This document shows, piece by piece, positions 1 to 6,468 of a DNA stretch of 12,680 bases; the first letter of the stretch is position 1; each line of letters starts with the position of its first letter. The notes beneath the pieces are model-generated. The model worked only from the letters and a program-made list of their open reading frames with translations. It was not told the DNA's origin and searched no databases. The DNA comes from Candidatus Methanomethylophilaceae archaeon (GTDB lineage Archaea; Thermoplasmatota; Thermoplasmata; Methanomassiliicoccales; Methanomethylophilaceae). A program made the position numbers and the translations under genes. The stretch is taken from assembly GCA_016297775.1 (NCBI GenBank), contig JAEDGA010000037.1, forward strand, positions 1-12,680, written 5' to 3'.

Positions 1-215
1 CGTACCGGCACGAGTCTGACAGACAGAGAAATGCTCTATCGGTCGAACTCAGGTTGTAATATTCAATTCGGACAGTATCTTGATTATTGTCTATGCTGCA
101 ACTGATACAATCGATGAATTCTATACTGTTGACTAAGTAAGATATGATTACTGTAGAACTCTTGTCCAAATTGAAATCTTCGAGCCACCCGATACGCCCT
201 ATGGATTGCGTACTG
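1..215. other. Left flank, no established gene; one long open minus-strand frame
   Basis: No complete gene or RNA gene is recognisable here. The stretch lies downstream of the transglutaminase-like gene and is more AT-rich than the coding parts. The minus-strand frame running from 220 to 2 has no stop for 73 codons and leaves the window open, but it contains no ATG. Its translation looks protein-like (Ser, Asp, Asn, Ile and Tyr rich, with alternating hydrophobic stretches). It could be the tail of the upstream gene displaced by one base, a gene fragment, or chance. The plus-strand frame 1-105 is also open but codon-overlaps the same region and has no recognisable content. A short perfect palindrome, GTCTG-A-CAGAC, sits at 14-24. 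Confidence 0.4.
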
Positions 216-2027
216 TCATATCACGGAGATCGTGTAGCGGTGTACCAGATTGTTCGGTATCACACCAACCCTGTATCCGGTCGCTGTGGTCTCGCAGTAC
301 AGATACATCTTGCCATCCGCATCGAATGTGCTGTATCCGGTGGGTTGACCGTCGAATGTGATACCCGCGGCCATATGGCCGTCAAACAGCAGCATGGCGC
401 AATCGTATCCCATCGCCTTGGCTATCGCACAGAACAGTATGGACGTGTCCTCGCAGTCACCGTTCATGTCGAACAGCGTCTCCAGAGGATATTTCCAATA
501 CTCCTCCTGACCCATGGTATCCTGATCGTAGGCGTATTTGATGTACTGTGTGAAGGTCAGCAGCACATCCATCCTCTTGGCATCGCTCTTTCCGGACAGC
601 ATGGAATCGAAGTCGTCAGCGATCTTCATGATGTAGGGATCGGTGTAGGTCACGAACTGTCTGCAATGTTCGAAGGATCCGAAAGCGCGCGTCACATCCT
701 TCTCGCGATATTTGACGAAATCAGAATACCTTATGCCTATGCTGTACTCGTACGATACCTTGTCGTTATCCGTCCATGAGAATGTCTTGACGGACGTACC
801 GTCGACGAAGACGGTGGTGTAAGAGCCCGTACATCCATCAGCGCCATCGGAATGATACGAGATGAGATACACCCCAGGAGATACGAATGTGTACTCGAAC
901 ACGGAACCCGAATCTGTGTAGACGGATGTACCGGTATCAGAATCGATGACGTTCCAGACACCGTCCGTGCCTGCAGACATGGACACCTTGCCGTCCACAT
1001 CGATGTCTGCCTTACCCTCATATCTCAACGTGTTCGCGGCATAGATCTCCGTATCATATGTCACCGCCGGCACCGTGTACTTGACGGAAGTGGACAGAAG
1101 ACGTCCCTTGGAGTCGTACCATCCGTCGAAATCGTATCCATCGGAGACAGATGCGGTCAAAGTCACACTGTCAAACGCATCGTAATCCCCGGAGCCGGTG
1201 ACGGTGATGCCCTCGTCGCCATAACCGATCACATGATATGATATGCCTTCCAAGGAATATGATACGCCGTTCAGAGTGTACACCAGTTCCGTGGTCTGAT
1301 GGTTGAACATTCCCATGCTGTCGGTCTTCACATACTCTATCCTGTACGGGATCCAGTCATCCATAATCCACTGCTTCTCTTTCGTATTGCCGTATTCCTT
1401 GTAATAGACGGAACATATGACCGTACCGCCCTTGTATTCTACCTCATCGTTACCGAGTGCGTACCAGGTACCTTCGCTCTCCTGCTCACCCGTCCAATAT
1501 GTATCGAATCCCGCATCCTCGACCCCATCCGAATTGGATCCGGTCACAGTGACATAGGAATAATCGTATGACATCTGGTACCCCTTATCGGGGTCGTATG
1601 CGATGTATGTGTACTTCTCGGTACCCGTTATGGTCACTGTGGTAGGATTGGACATGAAAAGATACTGTGTGACCTTCCCGTTGAGATCCAATACGAAAGA
1701 TCTTCCGACGAGATTGACGCTCCACAGCGCGTACAACTTTATGTCCCCGGTACTGATCTTTGATATGGAAGATATCTTCGTGGTGAAGGTACTGTCGAGG
1801 TACCAACCTTCGAAGATGTAACCCTCGCGATATGGGTCCAATAATACGGTCTCCGTACCTGCGATGTATTCCGAAGGATTGTTCTGGTTGTTCGTACCTC
1901 CGTCCATCACATATGTGATCGAATAGGTTGGATCCTGCGAAGGTCCCATGTAGGGTATGACAGCATAGATCATACCTGAAACGGCTAGGATTATGACTAG
2001 GAAGATGGCCGGACCTTTACAGTTCAT
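216..2027 (-). CDS. Secreted or anchored surface protein with InlB-type repeats and a transglutaminase-like domain
   Basis: A 603-residue protein. Residues 6-28 form one hydrophobic segment after a short start with one Lys, read as a signal peptide or N-terminal anchor. Residues 35-102 match a Listeria-Bacteroides (InlB B) repeat: YVMDGG, then GYIFEGWYLD, ending YALW. A second, divergent repeat lies near 268-332 (GYDFDGWYDSKG). A PKD/Ig-like beta region follows near 340-412 (SPGVYLISYHSDG). The C-terminal part, about 480-595, is a transglutaminase/protease-like fold. It has Cys525 in NGDCEDTS, His551 in DGHMAAG, and Glu579 in YCETT as the probable acidic partner. It should act outside the cell as a cysteine protease, a crosslinker, or a catalytically unusual binding module; the substrate cannot be told. 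The gene starts 87 bases after the cysteine-rich gene and may have its own weak promoter. No clear Shine-Dalgarno precedes the ATG. The frame just past the stop is odd (see findings). Confidence 0.8.
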   Translation of the reverse strand: MNCKGPAIFLVIILAVSGMIYAVIPYMGPSQDPTYSITYVMDGGTNNQNNPSEYIAGTETVLLDPYREGYIFEGWYLDSTFTTKISSISKISTGDIKLYALWSVNLVGRSFVLDLNGKVTQYLFMSNPTTVTITGTEKYTYIAYDPDKGYQMSYDYSYVTVTGSNSDGVEDAGFDTYWTGEQESEGTWYALGNDEVEYKGGTVICSVYYKEYGNTKEKQWIMDDWIPYRIEYVKTDSMGMFNHQTTELVYTLNGVSYSLEGISYHVIGYGDEGITVTGSGDYDAFDSVTLTASVSDGYDFDGWYDSKGRLLSTSVKYTVPAVTYDTEIYAANTLRYEGKADIDVDGKVSMSAGTDGVWNVIDSDTGTSVYTDSGSVFEYTFVSPGVYLISYHSDGADGCTGSYTTVFVDGTSVKTFSWTDNDKVSYEYSIGIRYSDFVKYREKDVTRAFGSFEHCRQFVTYTDPYIMKIADDFDSMLSGKSDAKRMDVLLTFTQYIKYAYDQDTMGQEEYWKYPLETLFDMNGDCEDTSILFCAIAKAMGYDCAMLLFDGHMAAGITFDGQPTGYSTFDADGKMYLYCETTATGYRVGVIPNNLVHRYTISVI

Positions 2028-2114
2028 GTGTACCAGACGTGTTTTTTTACCGTATCGCGGTATTTCAAATGATGCATTCCCGCAAGAGGGATATGGTGCC
2101 GGACAGCGGAGATA
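2028..2114 (-). promoter_or_regulatory. Intergenic gap with a weak candidate promoter for the surface-protein gene
   Basis: On the minus strand a TATA-like TTTGAAATA (2069-2061) lies about 26 bases before a region near 2039 where transcription could start, giving a leader of roughly a dozen bases. Between them are a short inverted repeat, TACCG/CGGTA (2048-2052 and 2058-2062), and a run of seven A on the minus strand. The A-run has the wrong polarity for a terminator of the upstream operon. The evidence is only positional and the TATA match is poor. Confidence 0.25.
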
Positions 2115-2492
2115 TCACTCGCCGTACTTCTTATGTGACCTCTTGGGGAACTCCTCGCAGGAATCCAGGAATCTGGATTTGACATCCGCGAACAATCCCT
2201 TCAGATCCACCCCGTCCGGGAAATCCGAATCCTTCAGTTTTTCGAATACGTACTCGGCAACGGGCTCAGTATGAATGAAATGACAGTTCATGCATGACCA
2301 GACAGGCGTGCCCCTCTTCGGAGAGACGATCTCCTCCCCGCCGACCTCCGGATCGTTGCAGGGATAGAACGGACAATAGCAGAATGTACAGTCCTGTCCT
2401 TCATGATGGCATGGGTGATATTTGCATTTGGTATTGGATCCGATACATCCGCGTTTGAGTTCCTTCCTGACTACATCGCTCATACAATCCAT
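2115..2492 (-). CDS. Small cysteine-rich putative metal-binding protein (PF04071-like)
   Basis: A 125-residue protein whose first 75 residues carry ten cysteines and several histidines: C3, C16, C23, C28 (KYHPCHH), C35, C38, C40 and C45 (CTFCYCPFYPC), then C67 and C70 (SCMNCHFIH). The CxxCxCPFYPC core fits the family I know as the cysteine-rich small domain (PF04071, zf-like). That domain occurs alone or fused to CobD-type enzymes in archaea. From memory, the Methanosarcina CobD carries such a tail and its metal centre supports activity. The C-terminal 45 residues look like a charged helical tail (VAEYVFEKLKD, then LFADVKSRFLDSC). The gene starts 21 bases after the ABC ATPase and so is probably its co-transcribed partner. 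It could bind Fe-S or Zn, or help handle imported corrinoid; this is inference. The start could also be Met4 at 2483. Neither start has a good ribosome site. Confidence 0.8.
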   Translation of the reverse strand: MDCMSDVVRKELKRGCIGSNTKCKYHPCHHEGQDCTFCYCPFYPCNDPEVGGEEIVSPKRGTPVWSCMNCHFIHTEPVAEYVFEKLKDSDFPDGVDLKGLFADVKSRFLDSCEEFPKRSHKKYGE

Positions 2493-2513
2493 ATTATCAT
2501 CATCGTATCTCGT

Positions 2514-3299
2514 TCAGACTAGATAATCGTCATCGCTTCCGTCATAAGCGTGAATGTAACGGCCGTTCTTGCCTTCGACGATCTCAGATTCGACACCGTA
2601 CACATCGCGTATCATGCGTTCGGTGATGACATCGTCGGAACTTCCGAAACCGTACACCTTCCCATCCTTCAGTACCATGACCTTGTCGGAATAACGTATG
2701 GCGAGATTCAGATCGTGCAATGCTATGATCATCGAGGATCCCCTTTCCTTTATGACAGAACGCATAAGTCTGAGCGTATCCAACTGATGTCTCAGATCCA
2801 AAGCAGATGTGGGTTCGTCGAACACGTACAAACGGGGATCCTGGGTCAGGGCACGGGCCAAGGTCACCCTCTGTCTCTGCCCGCCTGACATCTCCGTCAC
2901 CTGCCTGTCGAAGAACTCGTCCAGTCTCATCAGCCTCATGGACTCAGCGGCCATACGGATGTCCTCTCTGGAATAGTTCCACTTGACGTACGGACGCCTT
3001 CCGACAAGCACGGCATCGTATACGTTGGTGTATCCTATGAACTCAGGATTCTGCGGAACATACCCTACCAATCTGGCGAATTCCTCTTTCGAGATGGATG
3101 ATACATCCTTACCATCCATGGCTATCCTTCCGGAACGTGGTTCCATGATCCTACAGACGGTCTTTATCAACGTGGATTTGCCGGAACCGTTCGGTCCGAG
3201 TACGGTGACGACCTCCCCCTCATCCACGGAGAAGGATACACCGTCAAGGATGGTCCTGTTCCCGTAACCCTGTACCAGATCCTCGATGTCCACCCTCAT
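2514..3299 (-). CDS. btuD: ABC transporter ATPase, FecCD/BtuD type (corrinoid or iron-chelate import)
   Basis: The cytoplasmic ATPase that powers the permease encoded just upstream. Numbered from the ATG at 3299 (261 residues), all nucleotide-binding motifs are intact. They are an A-loop Tyr12, Walker A GPNGSGKST (35-43), Q-loop Gln83 in VPQN, signature SGGQ (138-141), Walker B LYVFDEP with Asp161 and Glu162, D-loop SALD, and switch His195 in ALHDLN. Length and order fit the FepC/BtuD/HmuV group. I chose 3299 over the in-frame ATG at 3314 for two reasons: it gives an ATGA overlap with the permease stop, like other junctions here, and it has GGAG nine bases upstream. The 3314 start would have its ribosome site touching the ATG and a 19-base overlap. 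Sequence alone does not separate B12 from siderophore or heme ATPases; the name rests on context. Confidence 0.9.
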   Translation of the reverse strand: MRVDIEDLVQGYGNRTILDGVSFSVDEGEVVTVLGPNGSGKSTLIKTVCRIMEPRSGRIAMDGKDVSSISKEEFARLVGYVPQNPEFIGYTNVYDAVLVGRRPYVKWNYSREDIRMAAESMRLMRLDEFFDRQVTEMSGGQRQRVTLARALTQDPRLYVFDEPTSALDLRHQLDTLRLMRSVIKERGSSMIIALHDLNLAIRYSDKVMVLKDGKVYGFGSSDDVITERMIRDVYGVESEIVEGKNGRYIHAYDGSDDDYLV

Positions 3300-4447
3300 A
3301 GTCTCTTGCTCCATCTCCTGTTACCGACCATCCAAACGAAGAACATACCGCCTATGATGTACAGCACTATACCTACGGGGAGTTCTCCGGGACGGATGAT
3401 CAACCTGCAGAAAAGATCCGACAGCGAGAGTATGGCGATACCCATCAATCCCGAACATACGGACAGATATCTGGCATCGTTACCGATTATCATCCTGCAG
3501 ATATGCGGGGCCATCAGACCTATGAATCCGATCACACCGGTGAACGACAGACAGGCCGCTGTCACCATGGTACTTATTACCAATCCGTCGCGCCTCAGCT
3601 TCGTCACGTCCACACCGAGACTGGATGCCACATCGTCGCCTGCAGCCAGGGCGTTTATGTCCATGGACGTGCTTATCAACGCGATACAGCAGATGACCAC
3701 TATGGGAACCAATATCAGGACCCCGCCCCATGTGGATCCGGTGAAGCTTCCCATGATCCACATGGTGATCTCCCTGAGTTCGTCCTCGTCGGAGAAGTAC
3801 TTACAGGCCATTATCCCCGCCTGGAAGAGATAGCTTATCACCACACCGGAAAGGATGACCGTGGATCTGGATATGTCCTTGCCCCTGGTCATCAGCAGTA
3901 TGATGCCTATGCTCGCCAACGCCATCAGGAAGGCGAACAGCACCTGGAGCAGATCATCCACATAGAAGTTCACGCCGAGCACATTGTATTTCAGATTTAC
4001 AACGGCACCGAACAATATGGGGCCGAACATGATGGATAGTGCCGCACCGAACGATGCCGCGGTGGATACACCCAACGTGAATGGGCTTACCAGCGGGTTC
4101 CTGAGCAGACCCTGCATGATCATACCGGCAAGACCGAGGGAGAATCCGGTCAATGCCACCATGAACACCCTGGGCATCCTTCCCCTGAAGATGAACTCGT
4201 TGTAATAATCCATCGACGGTTCGGCGAACACCTGAGGCAATATCGGGTGCATGAACACATTTATGACATCGATCAGGGGGATGTCGACAGCACCCAACGT
4301 GATGGATATCAACATGGTGAAAAGCGATACCGCTATCAATATGGAGATGAAGACGAACTTCTTCTTGGATTCGGCATCATACCTGCCCTCGAAAACATCC
4401 TCATCCAGATCCCTCTGGATCCTTGCAATCACCTCTTCGTCTTCCAT
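3296..4447 (-). CDS. btuC: FecCD-family ABC transporter permease (corrinoid or iron-chelate import)
   Basis: A 383-residue multi-pass membrane protein with the FecCD/BtuC hallmarks. These are RMPRVFMVALTGFSLGLAG followed by QGLLRNPLVSPFTLGVS in the first third, the loop GVIGFIGLMAPHICRMIIG that contacts the ATPase, and the closing GELPVGIVLYIIGG. About ten hydrophobic segments are visible. The first begins near residue 30, after a charged, acid-rich cytoplasmic leader of about 29 residues (MEDEEVIARIQRDLDEDVFE) that most family members lack. Two permease chains with two ATPases would form the channel for a substrate delivered by the binding protein encoded 55 bases upstream. Its stop overlaps the ATPase start in an ATGA. 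Family membership is certain; corrinoid as substrate is inferred from the adjacent cbi operon and the shared promoter word. Iron or heme chelates are the alternative. Confidence 0.9.
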   Translation of the reverse strand: MEDEEVIARIQRDLDEDVFEGRYDAESKKKFVFISILIAVSLFTMLISITLGAVDIPLIDVINVFMHPILPQVFAEPSMDYYNEFIFRGRMPRVFMVALTGFSLGLAGMIMQGLLRNPLVSPFTLGVSTAASFGAALSIMFGPILFGAVVNLKYNVLGVNFYVDDLLQVLFAFLMALASIGIILLMTRGKDISRSTVILSGVVISYLFQAGIMACKYFSDEDELREITMWIMGSFTGSTWGGVLILVPIVVICCIALISTSMDINALAAGDDVASSLGVDVTKLRRDGLVISTMVTAACLSFTGVIGFIGLMAPHICRMIIGNDARYLSVCSGLMGIAILSLSDLFCRLIIRPGELPVGIVLYIIGGMFFVWMVGNRRWSKRL

Positions 4448-4502
4448 ACAGATACACGACTTCCATTGAAGGTAAGATGTTTGAAGGAAATGGTTTAGAT
4501 GA

Positions 4503-5642
4503 TCAGGCAGGAGTCACATCAGTGATATTACCGCCTGCGACCTTGAACACCAATCCTTTGGAGCTCTCCTCGTAACCGAAGGTGTTGTTGAAGTCACCGA
4601 TGACCTCGGAAACTGTATAGCCTGTATCGATACCGCAGACCTCCGCTATGGCGATGTATCCCACGAAGGAGAGGAGACCCGACATGATATCGGAATCGAA
4701 TATGTACACCTCTCCGGCAGTTATCGGACTGAGTTTGCCATAGGACATCTCGGATTTTGCGAATACCGATTCCTCCCATACAGTTTTGGCAGTACCTACA
4801 CTGTTGGTAGTGCTCTTTCCTCTGATGAACAACTTATCCACGTTATCCGAGTTATCCAATGCTCTGATGTTCTCCTGCAATCCGTCGGAATCGGCTGCAT
4901 TGGTCTTGTTGGATACGTCGAGATTGTTGATGTTGCGGAGAGCGTTCTTTCCGTATATGGACTCGATGATGGAACTGAGTTCGGAAGACTGGTTGTAGAA
5001 CGATGTTCCGGATGACATGTACATGAGGAAGGTCTTATCCGAAGTACCGGAACCGGCCTTTGAAACGACGGTGTTCACAATGCTGTTATACAATTCCATG
5101 TATGCATCGAAATTGTCATTGGTGGCACCATTACCCTTGAACAAGGTGATGAGCTTTCTGAGATCATCTATCGCTGAATCTCCGTTACAATCCAACCTGA
5201 TCACAGTAAGACCATATTCTTCGAACGATACTTCCTGTTCTGAGGTAATGGTCATGGACTTCACGGGAACGATCACAGCTTCGGCACCGGCCTCGGCGAT
5301 CTCCTCGGCTGTCATGCTCTTGGTAAGGGACATGTGTTTTGCCTTGGGGAAGCTGAGTGAGAACTTCTCCCAGTTGCTCAGGTCAGTTTTACTGCTGTAG
5401 AAACTGAGTCCGGCGATGTTGTCGTTGTAACCGAGCATCTTAATCGCGTTGGGTATATTCGTATTGGCCGTGACCACCTTGTCGATGGGAGAATCGAATT
5501 TCAATTCCTTTCCGGAACCGTCGACGATCGTTATCGGCCCATCGTTTCCGTCACCGTTGTTGACGAGAACGAATGCGCAACCTGCTGCCGCCACAACGGC
5601 CACGATGCCGATGGCGACTATCTTCATCATTGAGCTTCCCAT
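4503..5642 (-). CDS. btuF: Substrate-binding protein of an FecCD-type importer (probable corrinoid-binding lipoprotein)
   Basis: A 379-residue extracellular binding protein. A hydrophobic leader (residues 8-26) contains AAAGC, with Cys22 as a possible lipid attachment site. A polar linker (NNGDGNDG) follows. The mature part opens ITIVDGSGKELKFDSPIDKVV, the usual beginning of the periplasmic binding protein class III fold (PF01497). AEEIAEAGAEAVIVP near residue 116 is the typical first-lobe helix-strand, and the C-terminal part has YIAIAEVCGI. The ATG at 5642 is supported by GAGGT six bases upstream; Met5 and Met6 would be less well placed. It is the first gene of the transporter operon and sits behind its own TATA box and repeated operator-like words. 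Ligand residues cannot be named from sequence. Corrinoid binding is an inference from context; siderophore or heme are alternatives. Confidence 0.82.
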   Translation of the reverse strand: MGSSMMKIVAIGIVAVVAAAGCAFVLVNNGDGNDGPITIVDGSGKELKFDSPIDKVVTANTNIPNAIKMLGYNDNIAGLSFYSSKTDLSNWEKFSLSFPKAKHMSLTKSMTAEEIAEAGAEAVIVPVKSMTITSEQEVSFEEYGLTVIRLDCNGDSAIDDLRKLITLFKGNGATNDNFDAYMELYNSIVNTVVSKAGSGTSDKTFLMYMSSGTSFYNQSSELSSIIESIYGKNALRNINNLDVSNKTNAADSDGLQENIRALDNSDNVDKLFIRGKSTTNSVGTAKTVWEESVFAKSEMSYGKLSPITAGEVYIFDSDIMSGLLSFVGYIAIAEVCGIDTGYTVSEVIGDFNNTFGYEESSKGLVFKVAGGNITDVTPA

Positions 5643-5724
5643 TTGGATACCTCATTAATTGGATGATACTGTCAATCCACACCCATATTTAATTGTACCA
5701 ATCATCCAACTCCTATTGTGGTAA

Positions 5725-5749
5725 TTTATTGGACAATACATCCAATAAA
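5725..5749. repeat. Perfect 9-base inverted repeat, candidate operator
   Basis: TTTATTGGA (5725-5733) and TCCAATAAA (5741-5749) are exact complements separated by seven bases. The inner part reads TTGGATGTATTGTCCAA on the minus strand. Its left half, TTGGATGTAT, is identical to 11954-11963 in the cbiD/cbiF promoter. The spacing of about 12 bases between half-site centres suits a dimeric DNA-binding protein. It lies between the end of cbiL and the btuF TATA box. A hairpin role is possible, but on the minus strand the T-run comes before the stem, not after it. Confidence 0.5.
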
Positions 5750-5757
5750 AAACCTCA
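5746..5757 (-). terminator. T-rich transcription stop signal after cbiL
   Basis: Immediately after the cbiL stop codon the minus strand reads GAGGTTTTTTATT, with six consecutive T at 5752-5747. Archaeal RNA polymerase can stop at such T-runs without a hairpin. It fits the boundary between the cbi operon and the separately promoted transporter operon. Some readthrough remains possible. Confidence 0.4.
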
Positions 5758-6468
5758 TCAGATTCTGGAACCTTCCTTCTTGACCAGCACTGTGGTGAAA
5801 TACCCGTACTTGCGCCCTGCTACGAGAGGACCGATGTATTCCGTATCCATCCCGATATTGCTCATGACGGTCGCACACTCCAGAGGGATACCCTTCTCGT
5901 TCATCAGAGCGATGATCGCATCGATGGATGCGAACGCCTTCATTATCACGATGTTCTCGAAATCATCCAATGCCACGGATACCTTGGGCATGTTCTCCTC
6001 CGATGCGGGGACGATGGCCAGACCCTCATATGCGAGCATGAGTGGCAGTCCCGCCTTGGCGGCACCGTGGCAGAACGAAGGCACGCCAGATACGACCTCC
6101 GTATCATAACCCCTCTCCCTGACATCGTTGCATATGCGCATGAACGTACTGTATACGCAGGGATCCCCCAGAGTGATCATGGCGACATCCTTGCCTGCTT
6201 CCATCGCGGCACACATCTCATCCATGGCCGCATCCCTGTACTCCTGACGGACCTCCTCGCTGGGATCCATTACGAACAGGAGTTCCATGATCTCCTTGGA
6301 TGAAACATCTACCACGGGACGGATGATCTCCAGTGCCGTACTCTTCTCACCGGCCTTTTTCACCGGATATGCGATTATATCGCATCTCTCGATGGCACCC
6401 TTCGCCTTCAGCGTGAGGAGTTCCGAATCTCCCGGACCCACACCAATCCCGTACAACATTCCTTTCAT
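5758..6468 (-). CDS. cbiL: Cobalt-factor II C20-methyltransferase
   Basis: CbiL transfers a methyl group from S-adenosylmethionine to C20 of cobalt-factor II, the first methylation after cobalt insertion in the anaerobic B12 pathway. The 236-residue length is usual for CbiL/CobI. The N-terminal GVGPGDSELLTLKA (9-22), the mid-protein TLGDPCVYSTF (99-109), and VVSGVPSFCHGAA (125-137) are the standard tetrapyrrole methyltransferase motifs. The ELLTLKA start and the YST after the GDP loop point to CbiL/CobI rather than to the other methylases. The start overlaps the cbiA stop in an ATGA, so this last gene of the operon is probably translationally coupled. The enzyme is cytoplasmic. Assignment is confident; preference for the cobalt-bound substrate is inferred from the cbi-type neighbours. 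Confidence 0.93.
   Translation of the reverse strand: MKGMLYGIGVGPGDSELLTLKAKGAIERCDIIAYPVKKAGEKSTALEIIRPVVDVSSKEIMELLFVMDPSEEVRQEYRDAAMDEMCAAMEAGKDVAMITLGDPCVYSTFMRICNDVRERGYDTEVVSGVPSFCHGAAKAGLPLMLAYEGLAIVPASEENMPKVSVALDDFENIVIMKAFASIDAIIALMNEKGIPLECATVMSNIGMDTEYIGPLVAGRKYGYFTTVLVKKEGSRI

Larger units (their letters stand above)
5643..5757 (-). promoter_or_regulatory. btuF promoter with TATA box and repeated operator-like words
   Basis: On the minus strand the TATA box TTAAATAT (5692-5685) predicts a start near 5662 and a leader of about 20 bases carrying the Shine-Dalgarno GAGGT. The box is bracketed by an inverted pair, TTGGATGAT at 5659-5667 (plus strand) and its complement ATCATCCAA at 5701-5709, 33 bases apart. 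The proximal copy would cover the transcription start and the distal one lies 10 bases upstream of the TATA box. A third element, a perfect 9-base inverted repeat, is listed separately. The word GAGTTGGATG in the distal copy recurs before cbiF. This layout suits a repressor or a BRE-adjacent regulator. No B12 riboswitch fold is apparent. Confidence 0.55.

Noticed and set aside
14..24. GTCTG-A-CAGAC palindrome at the left edge as an operator or attachment site
   Set aside because: A single short palindrome with no second copy, gene or promoter beside it; it could easily be chance.
144..779. Plus-strand open frame of 211 codons opposite the transglutaminase-like domain
   Set aside because: It covers the antisense of the catalytic region with Cys525 and His551, which is clearly coding on the minus strand, and its translation matches no family I recognise.
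2048..2062. TACCG-N5-CGGTA hairpin as terminator of the transporter operon
   Set aside because: The stem is only five base pairs, and on the minus strand it is followed by a run of A, not T.
3300..3314. Upstream ATG at 3314 as the ABC ATPase start
   Set aside because: Its only GGAG touches the start codon. The ATG at 3299 has GGAG nine bases upstream and gives the ATGA overlap seen at other junctions here. The added five residues are not conserved features.
5643..5757. Cobalamin riboswitch upstream of btuF
   Set aside because: The gap is only 115 bases, the predicted leader is about 20 bases, and no B12-box-like sequence or multi-stem layout is visible. B12 riboswitches are also essentially a bacterial feature.
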